From contig NZ_LQXR01000012.1 of NCBI RefSeq assembly GCF_001590725.1, positions 1 to 64,000 on the forward strand: a DNA stretch of 64,000 nucleotides. The letters run 5' to 3'. Below are positions 32,220 through 41,129 of the stretch, one piece after another; within the stretch, counting starts at the first letter, position 1; each line of letters starts with the position of its first letter. The notes beneath the pieces are model-generated. The model saw nothing but the letters and a program-made list of their open reading frames with translations. It did no database searches and was not told where the DNA came from. The DNA comes from Snodgrassella sp. CFCC 13594. Its GTDB lineage: Bacteria; Pseudomonadota; Gammaproteobacteria; Burkholderiales; Neisseriaceae. The position numbers were made by a program, and so were the translations under genes.

Positions 32220-33068
32220 TTATGACACCGTTGATTTAGCCGATGAAGCCAACGCCAAATCAGTCGTCTCGTTGCCATCATCTGCCTGTTGGGGATTTAT
32301 AGCCATTTTATCCGTGGTTTGAGGCGAACGCACAGAAGCCTGAATCACCTGCCAACTGGCCTCAGCCAAAGCCTGCCTGGTCATACTGGCCGCTGTTATA
32401 TTAGGCAGCAGTGTCAACGTCACACCGTTGTGGCGCTGACACAATAAAGCCAGCAGCGACTGCCATAAAGTGGTGTCTGCGGCATAACTGGCCGCCGCAC
32501 GCCAATGCCTATTTTCATCAGTATATCGAATTGATAGCGGTTGAACCTGGGTTTTGGCGTCGATAGCGGCCTGAAACAATGCCGATTTAAATGGCAATAC
32601 ATCAAACCCCTCACTGGAAGTGCCTTCTGGGAAAACTGCCACACCCTGTCCTTTTTTCATTTGGCGGGCCATTTGTGCGGCCATGTGCTGCGCAGCCTGA
32701 CGAGAACCACGCCGTAAAAACAAGCCGCCCGTGCTGGCCACCAACCAACCTATCAGCGGCCATTGCGCAACCTCATCCTTGCATACAAAACCAACCGGCT
32801 GCCAAGCATTAATCACAAACACATCCAACCATGACACATGATTGGCCACCAGCAAGTTGCCTGAAGCCATTTTTTTCATACCTGCAGAGTGATGCTCAAC
32901 AATGCATTCGACGGCGCAAATGGCCAGTAATTGGCGCGACCATCGTTGTATCCATCGCTTTTTTTGGGCGACACTGGCCCAAGGAAATAGCAAAGCCACT
33001 TTCAGGCAGCCCAATAATAAATGAGCACCGAAACGCATCAAGCGATAAAGCAACCGGATTTCATTCAT
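32220..33068 (-). CDS. 1-acyl-glycerol-3-phosphate acyltransferase family (PlsC/OlsA type)
   Basis: A 282-residue membrane-associated O-acyltransferase. It has an N-terminal hydrophobic helix (GAHLLLGCLKVALLFPWASV), the catalytic HX4D motif in ANHVSWLDVF near residue 78, the second motif GLFLRRGSRQAA and FPEGTSSEG. It starts at 33068 inside the end of the upstream GNAT gene (8-base overlap), the arrangement of olsB-olsA. In that pair OlsA acylates lyso-ornithine lipid; in Neisseria the homologue acts on lysophosphatidic acid, so the exact substrate is open. Confidence 0.86.
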   Translation of the reverse strand: MNEIRLLYRLMRFGAHLLLGCLKVALLFPWASVAQKKRWIQRWSRQLLAICAVECIVEHHSAGMKKMASGNLLVANHVSWLDVFVINAWQPVGFVCKDEVAQWPLIGWLVASTGGLFLRRGSRQAAQHMAAQMARQMKKGQGVAVFPEGTSSEGFDVLPFKSALFQAAIDAKTQVQPLSIRYTDENRHWRAAASYAADTTLWQSLLALLCQRHNGVTLTLLPNITAASMTRQALAEASWQVIQASVRSPQTTDKMAINPQQADDGNETTDLALASSAKSTVS

Positions 33069-33825
33069 GCAAAGCGCCTGTAGAAAAATGGCGAGCATAA
33101 CGGCCATTTAAACGGGAAAGCGGCAACATAACCAGCATATCAGCCGAATGAAAATCAGCATCCCAGTGTGGTTCCCCACAAATATAGGCCCCAGCACGCA
33201 AATAGCCCTTAATCAATGCAGGGCAATCTACTGGCAATTCCTGTTGCAAAGCATGAATAGGTAAAGGATTTTTGGGGAATACGCGGTACTCAGCAGGTGC
33301 ATAGTGCTGTTGTTGAATCTGATGGAACAAGCTCGCGGCAAAATGACCACCATCAGCCATACTCACACTGCCGCAACCCATCATGTATGAGCGTTGCGTC
33401 TGCTGCATAAACTGCATCAGCCCTGCCCACAACATGGTAATCACCGGGCCGCCGCGAAAATCGGCATGCACACAAGCTCGGCCCAATTCAACGGTTTGTG
33501 GCAAAACATGTTGTAACCGAGTCAGATCAAACTCACCGGCAGAATACCACCCACCTGCGGCATGGGCTGCTTCCGCGGTCAATAAGCGATAACACCCAAC
33601 GACCCTATCCTCTTGGTGCTCACGCACGATCAAATGGCGGCAAAACGAATCATGATGATCCACGTCCAAACCATCTTGCGCCACGATATTGGCGCCCATT
33701 TCTTCAGCAAAGACCCGATAACGCAGTCTCTGAGCTTCAGCCACTTCGCGATCACTGTGCGCCAAACTCACACTGAATCGGCTGCCACGAATACTGACTT
33801 GGGTGCGACTTTGTATGCTCAACAT
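33061..33825 (-). CDS. GNAT-like N-acyltransferase, OlsB/hemolysin family
   Basis: A 254-residue protein of the ornithine-acyl carrier protein N-acyltransferase (OlsB) family. Features: RLRYRVFAEEMGA near 33-45, DVDHHDSFCRHLIV, VGCYRLL, a conserved ELGRACVHADFRGGPVITMLWAGL near 116-140 and MMGCGSVSM. OlsB makes lyso-ornithine lipid from ornithine and a 3-hydroxyacyl-ACP; here the product is inferred from the neighbour. It overlaps the acyltransferase gene by 8 bases. Cytoplasmic, no signal peptide. Confidence 0.85.
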   Translation of the reverse strand: MLSIQSRTQVSIRGSRFSVSLAHSDREVAEAQRLRYRVFAEEMGANIVAQDGLDVDHHDSFCRHLIVREHQEDRVVGCYRLLTAEAAHAAGGWYSAGEFDLTRLQHVLPQTVELGRACVHADFRGGPVITMLWAGLMQFMQQTQRSYMMGCGSVSMADGGHFAASLFHQIQQQHYAPAEYRVFPKNPLPIHALQQELPVDCPALIKGYLRAGAYICGEPHWDADFHSADMLVMLPLSRLNGRYARHFSTGALHE

Positions 33826-33947
33826 CCCTTTGGTTCCTTCTAACAGGTTCTCAGGATGCCTACTTTACAAAGCCAATATGACAAAATTAAGATGCGTAAT
33901 CAAATTCTCGCTACCCATACCCCCGAGGTCACGCCTAATATCATAAT

Positions 33948-34460
33948 TCAGTGCAGCGTAGGTTGCGGTAGCCATGCGTTAACAAAGCCCATGTGATGCA
34001 TCCACTCGCGCAACAGCAGCAATCGTGCAGGGAAATCGGATTCAGTAGGCAAGTTTCGGGGCATCGGTAACCCTTCCGCCGTGGCCGATAAGGATTTAAA
34101 AGCAGCCTCGATCACAGTCAAAGATAATTGCGCAGGCCCTTGCTCAGGGCGCAAGGCGCCTGGTAAAGCCGCAAAAACAGACTGGCGTATCCACAATGCG
34201 GCGTCCGCTATGATCAGCGTTCGCATCGGTGCGATGGCGTCTTCAACGGTTTGAATCGCCATTTCCCAAGCGTAAGCACTGGCCGGATTATTTGAAAAAA
34301 AACGTTGCGTTAACGTATGCGCGCCCAAAGGCAAGGTGTGTTGCTGCCATCCCGTCAGCGAATGCATCATCACCCGCAAAACATCATCAGCCAAATCTAA
34401 GCACACCAGATTACTTTCAGGCAGCCCAGCCGGCAGCCAAATGGGCATTGCACCATCCAT
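33948..34460 (-). CDS. Hypothetical protein
   Basis: A 170-residue protein of unknown function. No signal peptide or membrane helix; composition is ordinary for a cytosolic protein (segments NLVCLDLADDVLRVMM, MRTLIIADAALWIRQSVFAAL, LLLLREWMHHMGFVN). The start at 34460 has a good ribosome site AAGGAGTG. It sits between mqo and the olsB-like gene on the same strand, with a hairpin separating it from mqo. I do not recognise a family. Confidence 0.75.
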   Translation of the reverse strand: MDGAMPIWLPAGLPESNLVCLDLADDVLRVMMHSLTGWQQHTLPLGAHTLTQRFFSNNPASAYAWEMAIQTVEDAIAPMRTLIIADAALWIRQSVFAALPGALRPEQGPAQLSLTVIEAAFKSLSATAEGLPMPRNLPTESDFPARLLLLREWMHHMGFVNAWLPQPTLH

Positions 34461-34555
34461 GATTCACTCCTTTTGTTGACTGTCTAGTGGGCCTCAATGG
34501 TTTTTCAAGAAAAATGTCACATCACCATGTGTGCCATTCAGGCATCACCATCCAA

Positions 34556-34580
34556 AATAAAAGCCAAGCAAGGCTTGGCT
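34556..34580 (-). terminator. Terminator after mqo
   Basis: On minus, AGCCAAGC and GCTTGGCT pair around a 3-base loop and are followed by TTTATTTT. It lies about 24 bases past the mqo stop. Confidence 0.82.
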
Positions 34581-34603
34581 CTGATTCGAATCAATTATTT
34601 CGT

Positions 34604-36117
34604 CTACCCCGCCACTCGCTGTTGTTCTGTCGTAGCCGAGAGTTGCAAACTCGCTGATGTCCATGCACGAATTTCACCCACCAATGCGGGATCTGCCGCC
34701 AAGCGATGCCCATAACTGGGAATCAAGGCCTGTAATTTTGACTGCCATTGGCTACGCATCAAATCAGGAAAACATTGAGCCAGCAATTCCAACATGACTG
34801 ATACCGATGTTGACGCACCAGGAGAGGCACCCAGCAAAGCCGATAAACTGCCATCTGCGGCTTTCACAATTTGTGTACCAAACTGCAAAGTGCCCCCTTT
34901 AATCGGGTCTTTGCGAATCACTTGCACGCGGTTGCCTGCCACTTCTAAACGCCAGTCTTCCTTTTTTGCTTCCGGATAAAAGCGGCGTAATTGAGTGATG
35001 CGGTCATTCAGTGATAACTTAACCTGCTGAATCAAATAGCGTTCCAAACCCAAATTATGAAAACCCACTTTCAACATCGGGCGCACATTGCTGCCACGAA
35101 TGGTTTTGAATAAGTCGCTGTAAGAGCCTTTTTTCAAGAACTTTGTCGTGAACCCAGCAAATGGGCCAAACAATAACGCTTCTTTGCCGCCAATCACCCG
35201 TTTATCCAAATGCGGTACGCTCATAGGCGGGGCACCCAAAGGTGCTTTGCCATAGACTTTGGCATGATGTTGCCTCACCACCTCTGGGTTGTCGCACACC
35301 AACCATTGTCCAGACACAGGGAATCCACCGAAACCTTTACTCTCCGGAATACCACTTTTTTGCAGCAAATGCAGCGCGCCACCACCTGCGCCAATAAACA
35401 CAAAACGGGCACTGATTTTACGACGCTGCCCTGTCGTCAAATCTTTCACCACCACACACCAACGCTTATCAGGCAGCCGCCGCAAATCCACAATCTCGTG
35501 TTCAAATTGAACATCACAACCTTGCGCTACCAAATAGCGCATCATGGCCCGGCTCAGTTCGCCGAAATTCACGTCTGTACCTAAATTGCAGTAAGTAGCT
35601 GCCAACTTGTCACCAGCGCCGCGGCCCGCCATCATCAAGGTACCCATTGAGCAATTTGGCGCGTATTCTCGGAATACACCATATTTTGAAACAAACAGTA
35701 TTGCTGCAAAGCCTCAAACCGTTTTTTCAAAAATGCCACATTGGCATCACCTTTCACCACACTCATGTGCGGCACACTACGAATAAAATGCTGGGGATTA
35801 CCCAATTTTTGTGCATCCACCAATGAAGCCCAAAATTGCTTGGATACCTCAAACTGCTCCATGATATTGATGGCTTTGCTGACGTCAACCTGACCATTGG
35901 CCTGCTGCGGCGTGTAATTCAGCTCACACAAAGCAGAATGCCCAGTACCAGCATTATTCCAAGCATTGGAACTCTCGCTGGCTGCTTCAGGCAACCTTTC
36001 AAAAACCTGGATACGCCAATCGGGCTGCAATTCTTTCAAAAAAGCACCCAAAGTAGCGCTCATGATGCCGGCGCCAATTAACACCACATCCGATGAGCTG
36101 TCACACTTCGTGTTCAT
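34604..36117 (-). pseudogene. mqo: Malate:quinone oxidoreductase, one apparent frameshift
   Basis: Membrane-associated FAD enzyme oxidising malate to oxaloacetate with quinone. The N-terminal 160 residues ([23 protein letters not shown] fold, [19 protein letters not shown]) end at ...IAQWVP-stop; the rest ([16 protein letters not shown] to the C-terminus) follows in another frame. The break is at about 35637-35640 in the CCTT run and is cured by one extra base, giving about 504 residues, the usual Mqo length. ATG at 36117. The sequence just upstream holds an isolated Neisseria-type uptake core (36145-36154). Confidence 0.9.
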
Positions 36118-36383
36118 GATACCAAATATCTCAAATTAAAATCGTTCAGACGGCGTATTGTTAGCCAGTGGAAATGGAACAAATAATTCATTTCATTGCT
36201 ATTATTCATCTATTATCTGCATTTAATCACTTTAGCGCTTGCGCATCAATACAGGATGATTAAAGAACGGTCAAATTTAGATAAATAATTATTTTATATC
36301 ATGATTTATTTTGTGCGATGCACAAATATACAGCGATTTATCAATCATTGAAAATAAATAAAAACATGGCGATCATGCAACCC
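36118..36383. other. AT-rich region upstream of mqo
   Basis: 266 bases, strongly AT-rich, no ORF; expected mqo promoter region. Contains TTCAGACGGC at 36145-36154, the reverse complement of the canonical Neisseria uptake core. Confidence 0.5.
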
Positions 36384-37010
36384 TTATGCTCCATAACCAT
36401 TAATCCAACTATTCAAATTTTGCCCCCAAACCGGTAGTGCTTCACTCAAATAAAAATACAACAGCGGCCCATACAACAACAGCAAAATAAAGCACAAAAC
36501 GCGCCAACCTGCGACCCAAGCTTGGGCTTCCGGCCTTAGCTGATGGTGCAATGGCCAACAAACACAAGCCATACTCAACATCCCCAACAATACAGACAGC
36601 CCAACATTTTGGTCATCCAGCCACCATGCTTGAACACCAGCCACTAGACCTGCCAATAAGGCGCTCAATAGCACCGTGCACCAAAACCGAGCGTTTTTTA
36701 ACCACAGCGCCAAGCAGCCAGCCATAAGCGCAGGCAACACGCCCAACAATATGGATGCCAAGAGAAAAGCGCCTACCCACCGGTGATCAGCATGATTGAT
36801 GAGGTTATACGATCCAAATTGCAACACCTCGCGCACCCGCCAATACGTTACGCTAAAATGCACTATTCCATACAAGCTGGCGCCCAAAGCCACAAACCAA
36901 AGCAAGATAGTCAAACGCGGGCGGATGGCCAAATAAAAATGAGTCACGAACACTCTCTGTTGAGATTCAAGCTGCCATTGTAATCCAAAGCCAGAAAACA
37001 CAGCCAACAC
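36384..37010 (-). CDS. Hypothetical multi-pass membrane protein
   Basis: A 208-residue protein with about six hydrophobic helices (for example LTILLWFVALGASLYGIV, WVGAFLLASILLGVLPALMAG, FWCTVLLSALLAGLVAGV, VLCFILLLLYGPLLYFYL). No family recognised. The frame's first Met at 37010 is given, but a GTG at residue 21 (VFVTHFYLAIRP) preceded by GAGAG is also possible. It is a single gene between mqo and the TPM genes. Confidence 0.68.
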   Translation of the reverse strand: MLAVFSGFGLQWQLESQQRVFVTHFYLAIRPRLTILLWFVALGASLYGIVHFSVTYWRVREVLQFGSYNLINHADHRWVGAFLLASILLGVLPALMAGCLALWLKNARFWCTVLLSALLAGLVAGVQAWWLDDQNVGLSVLLGMLSMACVCWPLHHQLRPEAQAWVAGWRVLCFILLLLYGPLLYFYLSEALPVWGQNLNSWINGYGA

Positions 37011-37157
37011 GACGGTATTTTGAAAACAATGATGGATTGGGCACAGCTACTGGACATCATGCGTCGATGCGCTATCAGCCAGTCAGCCCACCAAACAATA
37101 ATAGAATCACAAAACGGACATTGAACACTGCTGGACCGGCCAATCCAAACAAAATAT

Positions 37158-37182
37158 AAGGCTGCCTGAAAAGGCGGCCTAA
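37158..37182 (-). terminator. Terminator of the LemA/TPM operon, built on an uptake sequence
   Basis: AGGCTGCCTGAA (37159-37170) pairs with AGGCGGCC just to its right, giving an 8-bp stem with one wobble. On minus it is followed by TTATATTTT, 36 bases past the last gene. Confidence 0.7.
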
Positions 37183-37217
37183 AACAGCAAAACCATGTTT
37201 AACCAACACGAAGGGGA

Positions 37218-37727
37218 TTATTTCAATAGCACCTCATTGGTTAACTCATTGGCGTTCGCGTCCACACGGGGAAACGCTTGCACCAAAATATCAGTAATCT
37301 GTCCCAATCCCACATTTAAACCGCCAATAAAGTCGCCATGCTTGAAAGACTGCAGCATGGCATCACACACCGATTGCCACACCGCATCGGCAACATGCTC
37401 AGTGATACCCCGATCAGCCACAATTTCCACTCGGTGATCAGCAAAAGACACATACACCAAAACACCACTATTGTGTTGTGTATCCCACACCCCCAATTCA
37501 CTAAACCATTGCCAAGCACGCGCACGCGGCGTCACTCGATGCCACACTGCCGCCATATCCATATTTGACTCAATCACAAATCGAATTTGCCCGACATGGC
37601 GGGTTTCAGAACGACCAATATCTTCACTCAATGCGCGTAATTGTACAGGCGGGAAGTGGCGTGCCACGCACCAACGCGGATGCAGCCAGTGCTGCCATAG
37701 CCGTTGCCACACATTGCATTTCTTCAT
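37218..37727 (-). CDS. TPM-domain protein (second)
   Basis: A 169-residue protein with one TPM (TLP18.3/Psb32/MOLO-1) domain: RALSEDIGRSETRHVGQIRFVI near residues 30-50, then VWDTQHNSGVLVYVSFADHRVEIVADRGITEHV near 83-115 and the tail SFKHGDFIGGLNVGLGQITDIL. No obvious signal peptide. Start at 37727 overlaps the last base of the preceding TPM gene's stop (TGATG). Upstream open frame (rich in Trp) is the shadow of the glycine-rich tail and is excluded. Confidence 0.82.
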   Translation of the reverse strand: MKKCNVWQRLWQHWLHPRWCVARHFPPVQLRALSEDIGRSETRHVGQIRFVIESNMDMAAVWHRVTPRARAWQWFSELGVWDTQHNSGVLVYVSFADHRVEIVADRGITEHVADAVWQSVCDAMLQSFKHGDFIGGLNVGLGQITDILVQAFPRVDANANELTNEVLLK

Positions 37728-38589
37728 CACCAATCCCCCGAAGCACCACCACCGCCAAAACCACCGCCACCACCACTGAAGCCACCACCCGAACCCAAGC
37801 CACCACCGAAACCGCCACCACCCCAATGGCTGATCCGCCACCGCCGCCAATAAAAGCTTGACTGCCCAATACAAAAGTCAATACACAAGCCACAAAGGCA
37901 GCCAACAAGCACAATAGCAATGCCCAGCCAAACACCAAGCCAGCCACCAATACCAAGCCACCGGTCAGACCACTGCCAACCACACGCCCAAATAAGCCTT
38001 TGAGTAGGCCGCCGCCCACGAGCACCAGCAGCAATAAAATTGGCACTGCCGACAGCGCATCATCGCCATCAGAGGCCTGGCTTGCAGCCGGCAATTGCTC
38101 TCCCGCAATGAGTTTTTCAATCTGCAAAACAGCCTGTTCTATGCCTGCATCGGTTTGTCCTTGTTGCAAATAAGGGCGCAATACATCCTGCAAAATCCGC
38201 TTTGCGTACACATCTGGAATAGCGCCTTCTAAGCCTCGCCCCACCGCCAGATGAGTTTTCCGTTCATCGCGCACCAGCAGCAGCAACACCCCATCGTCCA
38301 CATTTTGACGACCAAGCTTCCAGCTATCCATCACTCGGGTGCTGTAATCAAATGGCGTTTCAGGGGCAATGGTAGGCACAGTCAACACCACAATTTGACT
38401 GCCATGCTCCCGTGCATATGCCGTCAGTTGCTGGTTCAAAGTAGCGCGCTGCTCTGGCTGCAACATATGCGCGGTATCCATCACTGGCGCAGTCAGCGCC
38501 GGGATTGGCTGCACATCGTTAGCCCACGCAAACATACTCACGAACACACTGAGTAATACAGTTAACGCATATTGCCAGCAACGCTGCAT
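37727..38589 (-). pseudogene. TPM-domain membrane protein (YgcG-like), frameshifted in the glycine-rich tail
   Basis: A protein with a signal peptide (MQRCWQYALTVLLSVFVSMFAWA), a TPM domain (residues about 30-150: ALTAPVMDTAHML, SQIVVLTVP, DDGVLLLLVRDERKTHLAVGRGLEGAIPD), then two or three hydrophobic helices and a glycine-rich C-terminus. The frame is lost at 37821-37824 (GGGG on minus): the unrepaired frame turns to Val-rich sequence, while the repaired one continues GGGFGGGLGSGGGFSGGGG and ends GASGDW at 37727. One lost G explains it. Start at 38589. Confidence 0.82.
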
Positions 38590-38596
38590 AACACTC

Positions 38597-38920
38597 CTAA
38601 CTGCCACGTGGCACCAATACAATCACCGCCATCCCCATCAAGCATAAAAATGCACCCAGGCCGTCGGTCCATTGTAGCCGTATACCTTCAACCCAGCGCA
38701 ACCACAACAAAGCCACCACAATATACACGCCGCCATAGGCTGCATAAGTGCGTGCCGCTGCCTGCGGGTGCAATGTAAGCAACCACACAAATGCAGCCAA
38801 ACTCAGCGCCGCAGGCAGCAATACCCACACGCTGGCTTGTTGTTTCAACCACAACCAAGGCAGATAACACCCTGCTATTTCACACACAGCGGTCAGCGCA
38901 AACAACAACAGCGTTTTCAT
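38597..38920 (-). CDS. YnfA family small membrane protein (UPF0060)
   Basis: A 107-residue inner-membrane protein with four hydrophobic helices in the SMR-like layout of YnfA. The family motif is visible: [19 protein letters not shown] (residues 8-26), [22 protein letters not shown] near 64-85, and [17 protein letters not shown]. YnfA homologues are proposed efflux pumps. It is inserted between lemA and the first TPM gene, only 7 bases from the TPM start. Confidence 0.9.
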   Translation of the reverse strand: MKTLLLFALTAVCEIAGCYLPWLWLKQQASVWVLLPAALSLAAFVWLLTLHPQAAARTYAAYGGVYIVVALLWLRWVEGIRLQWTDGLGAFLCLMGMAVIVLVPRGS

Positions 38921-38989
38921 CCTATCCCCATGCGATGATTTTCAGGCAACCTCACTCTGCTACTGGGCTGACTACCAGAAAACAAAAAA

Positions 38990-39580
38990 TTAAAATTCAA
39001 CCTTAGGCGCTTGTTTCACCGCCGCTTCATTTTCCGGTTGAAAATTTGGGCGCACATGCAAGCCAAACATTTTGGCAGTTAAGTTATTGGGAAATGTGCG
39101 CACTGACGTGTTATACGTCTGAACAGCTTGAATATAGCGGTTTCGAGCCAGCGCGATACGGTTTTCCGTGCCTTCTAATTGCGCTTGTAAGTCGCGAAAA
39201 TTCTGATCAGCTTTGAGATTGGGGTAGTTTTCTGTCACCACCAACAAACGACTTAATGCGCTACTCAACTCACCTTGTGCTTGAGAAAACTGCTTCATTT
39301 TGGTCTCATCAGTGGCATCAGACTGAGTCATATTGACACTGCCCACCTTGGAGCGTGCATTGGTTACCTCCGTCAACACCTGCTCTTCATGTTTGGCATA
39401 ACCCTTGACCGTATTCACCAAATTAGGAATCAAATCGGCGCGACGCTGATACTGATTTAAAACCTCAGACCAAGCAGCATTGGCGGCCTCATCTTGTGTT
39501 TGCAAGGTATTGTAGCCACAACCACTCACACCCAAAGTCAGCACAAAAACAGCCATCACAGCCAAAAATCGACGAAACAT
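38990..39580 (-). CDS. LemA family lipoprotein (first copy)
   Basis: A 196-residue LemA-family protein. Signal peptide MFRRFLAVMAVFVLTLGVSGC ends with lipobox VSGC, so it is likely a lipoprotein; LemA members otherwise have a single N-terminal helix. Core features: NQYQRRADLIPNLVNTVKGYAKHEEQVLTEVTNARS, SALSRLLVVTENYPNLKADQNF and ENRIALARNRYIQAVQTYNTSVRTFP. It heads the lemA-ynfA-TPM-TPM group. Start at 39580. Confidence 0.92.
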   Translation of the reverse strand: MFRRFLAVMAVFVLTLGVSGCGYNTLQTQDEAANAAWSEVLNQYQRRADLIPNLVNTVKGYAKHEEQVLTEVTNARSKVGSVNMTQSDATDETKMKQFSQAQGELSSALSRLLVVTENYPNLKADQNFRDLQAQLEGTENRIALARNRYIQAVQTYNTSVRTFPNNLTAKMFGLHVRPNFQPENEAAVKQAPKVEF

Positions 39581-39801
39581 CACACGCCCTCCCTCATTCA
39601 CATAAAATTCAGCAGGCCAACCCTGCCATTCACGTCTTGCTTATTGATTAGTTTAGCATGATTCATGCCGAGCCGATTCGGGTGCTGGTAAAACAGCCAA
39701 GCAGGGCGGCAAGGCTTAAGGTATAATCAATTCACGATATTGAGTGGTCGTTGGCACATGCCAAACGACGTATTTTGATTCCCTCTTTTAAGGATGTTGC
39801 T

Positions 39802-40029
39802 ATGTTTCCAGAATACCGCGACTTAATCGCCAAACTGAAAGTGGAAGACACCCGTTTTGCACGCTTGTTTGATGCCCACAACAAATTGGATGATAAGATC
39901 ACCGGATTAACCAATAACCCCGTAACCGGAAACTTGGATGAGTTGGATGAATTGAAGCGCGAAAAGTTACGCTTGAAAGATGAAATGCACGTTATTTTAA
40001 AAGAAGCCGCTGAAAAAGAAGGCAAATAA
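39802..40029 (+). CDS. YdcH family (DUF465) small protein
   Basis: A 75-residue helical protein of the YdcH/DUF465 family: MFPEYRDLIAKLKVEDTRFARLFDAHNKLDDKI at the N-terminus and LKREKLRLKDEMHVIL near the end, both conserved in the family. Function unknown. Start at 39802; the longer frame adds 17 residues unlike the family. A terminator follows. Confidence 0.9.
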   Translation: MFPEYRDLIAKLKVEDTRFARLFDAHNKLDDKITGLTNNPVTGNLDELDELKREKLRLKDEMHVILKEAAEKEGK

Positions 40030-40051
40030 TACTGTTTTTCGCCTTATCATG

Positions 40052-40080
40052 ACCGAGCCTTCTGGGTTCGGTTTTGTTTT
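40052..40080 (+). terminator. Terminator after the DUF465 gene
   Basis: ACCGAGCC and GGTTCGGT pair (one wobble) around a short loop, followed by TTTTGTTTT. Confidence 0.85.
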
Positions 40081-40320
40081 GCATATCAATAACGTGTCGA
40101 CTCCCTGTCATTACGTGTAGAGCGTGTGATTCATGCATCGATACCATCACAGAACACAGCCAAAACACTTTTAACCCAGCAATGAATGTTGATCAGCGTA
40201 TCAATAGCCTAAGATACGGTGCTATATCCTAACACCAACGTCACCAACACTTGCCTGCTTGCCCACATGCTGGCAGTATGAACACCGTTCCCTTAACACC
40301 ATCAATATGGAGACAAGCAA

Positions 40321-40569
40321 ATGGGTATTCTTTCTTGGGTTATTTTTGGTTTAATTGCTGGTATTTTGGCAAAATGGATTATGCCGGGTAAAGATGGCGG
40401 TGGTTTTTTTGTAACCATTATTTTGGGCATCGTGGGCGCCGTGGTTGGTGGTTGGATCAGCACTTTATTCGGCTTTGGCAAAGTTGACGGTTTTAATTTC
40501 GGCAGCTTTGTGGTGGCTGTAATTGGTGCATTGGTGGTTTTGTTTGTGTATCGCAAACTTAAAAAATAA
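40321..40569 (+). CDS. GlsB/YeaQ/YmgE family stress-response membrane protein
   Basis: An 82-residue inner-membrane protein with three hydrophobic helices: ILSWVIFGLIAGILAKWIMPGKDGGGF, FVTIILGIVGAVVGGWISTLFGFG and FVVAVIGALVVLFVYRKLKK. This is the transglycosylase-associated/YeaQ layout, linked with general stress in enterobacteria. A stand-alone gene with a terminator just downstream; the 290 bases upstream hold the promoter and nothing else recognised. Confidence 0.92.
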   Translation: MGILSWVIFGLIAGILAKWIMPGKDGGGFFVTIILGIVGAVVGGWISTLFGFGKVDGFNFGSFVVAVIGALVVLFVYRKLKK

Positions 40570-40587
40570 CCCAGACAGCCACAAAAT

Positions 40588-40612
40588 AGCCCGGTTTATT
40601 ATGGCCGGGCTG
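40588..40612 (+). terminator. Terminator after the YeaQ-like gene
   Basis: AGCCCGG and CCGGGCT (7 bp) around a 10-base loop, followed by GTTTAC. Confidence 0.7.
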
Positions 40613-40647
40613 TTTACATTGGCAACCATACTTTCTTTGTTTTTGTT

Positions 40648-41020
40648 TCACTCAAAACGAAAACCCGTGACAGCTTTATCCACCACAATTTCTGCATCTT
40701 CATATAGGTATTTCATCTTTTTCTTTTTCCCATGGGTTTCACACAATGGTGCAATCCATTCAAACGCCTTGGGCGAACAATACAAAAACACCGGCTCATC
40801 CCCACCTTCGCTCAGAAAAGCTTGATAGGTTTCATGCAAAATTTGCTCATTTTGCGCCAGTTTTTTCTTGATTTTTTTCTTCACCGAGCTGGCTTCCCAA
40901 TTACCCTTTCATATCGCCATTATAAACACAATCCACCCACAGAATTGTGACAATTTCCGTATCGTTTTGCGGCTCAATGAAAATACGCTTTCTTACTGAA
41001 CCAAGCCTTTGACTGGGCAT
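40648..41020 (-). pseudogene. Hypothetical gene split by apparent indel(s)
   Basis: The C-terminal part (78 residues from 40884, KKKIKKKLAQNEQILHETY to KAVTGFRFE) is open on its own. Upstream, another frame starting at ATG 41020 reads MPSQRLGSVRKRIFIEP, NDTEIVTILWVDCVYNGDMKG and then stops at 40907-40905; read on in the shifted frame it gives NWEASSVKKK and joins the first part. Two lost bases or one extra near 40898-40908 would link them into about 124 residues. Family not recognised: a soluble, charged, lysine-rich protein. Confidence 0.6.
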
Positions 41021-41129
41021 TTAACGGATATGGCCATTTGTGTTAAATTAGGCCCAGCCTGAGCATTTAAGCAGACGGCATAACCAAGCGCATTGCTCGG
41101 TATTACTTTTTCAATATAAGGGAGCCTTT

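Noticed and set aside
37728..37874. Upstream extension of the second TPM gene (Trp-rich 49 residues)
   Set aside because: It is the shadow of the glycine-rich tail of the preceding gene; start at 37727 with stop/start overlap is better.
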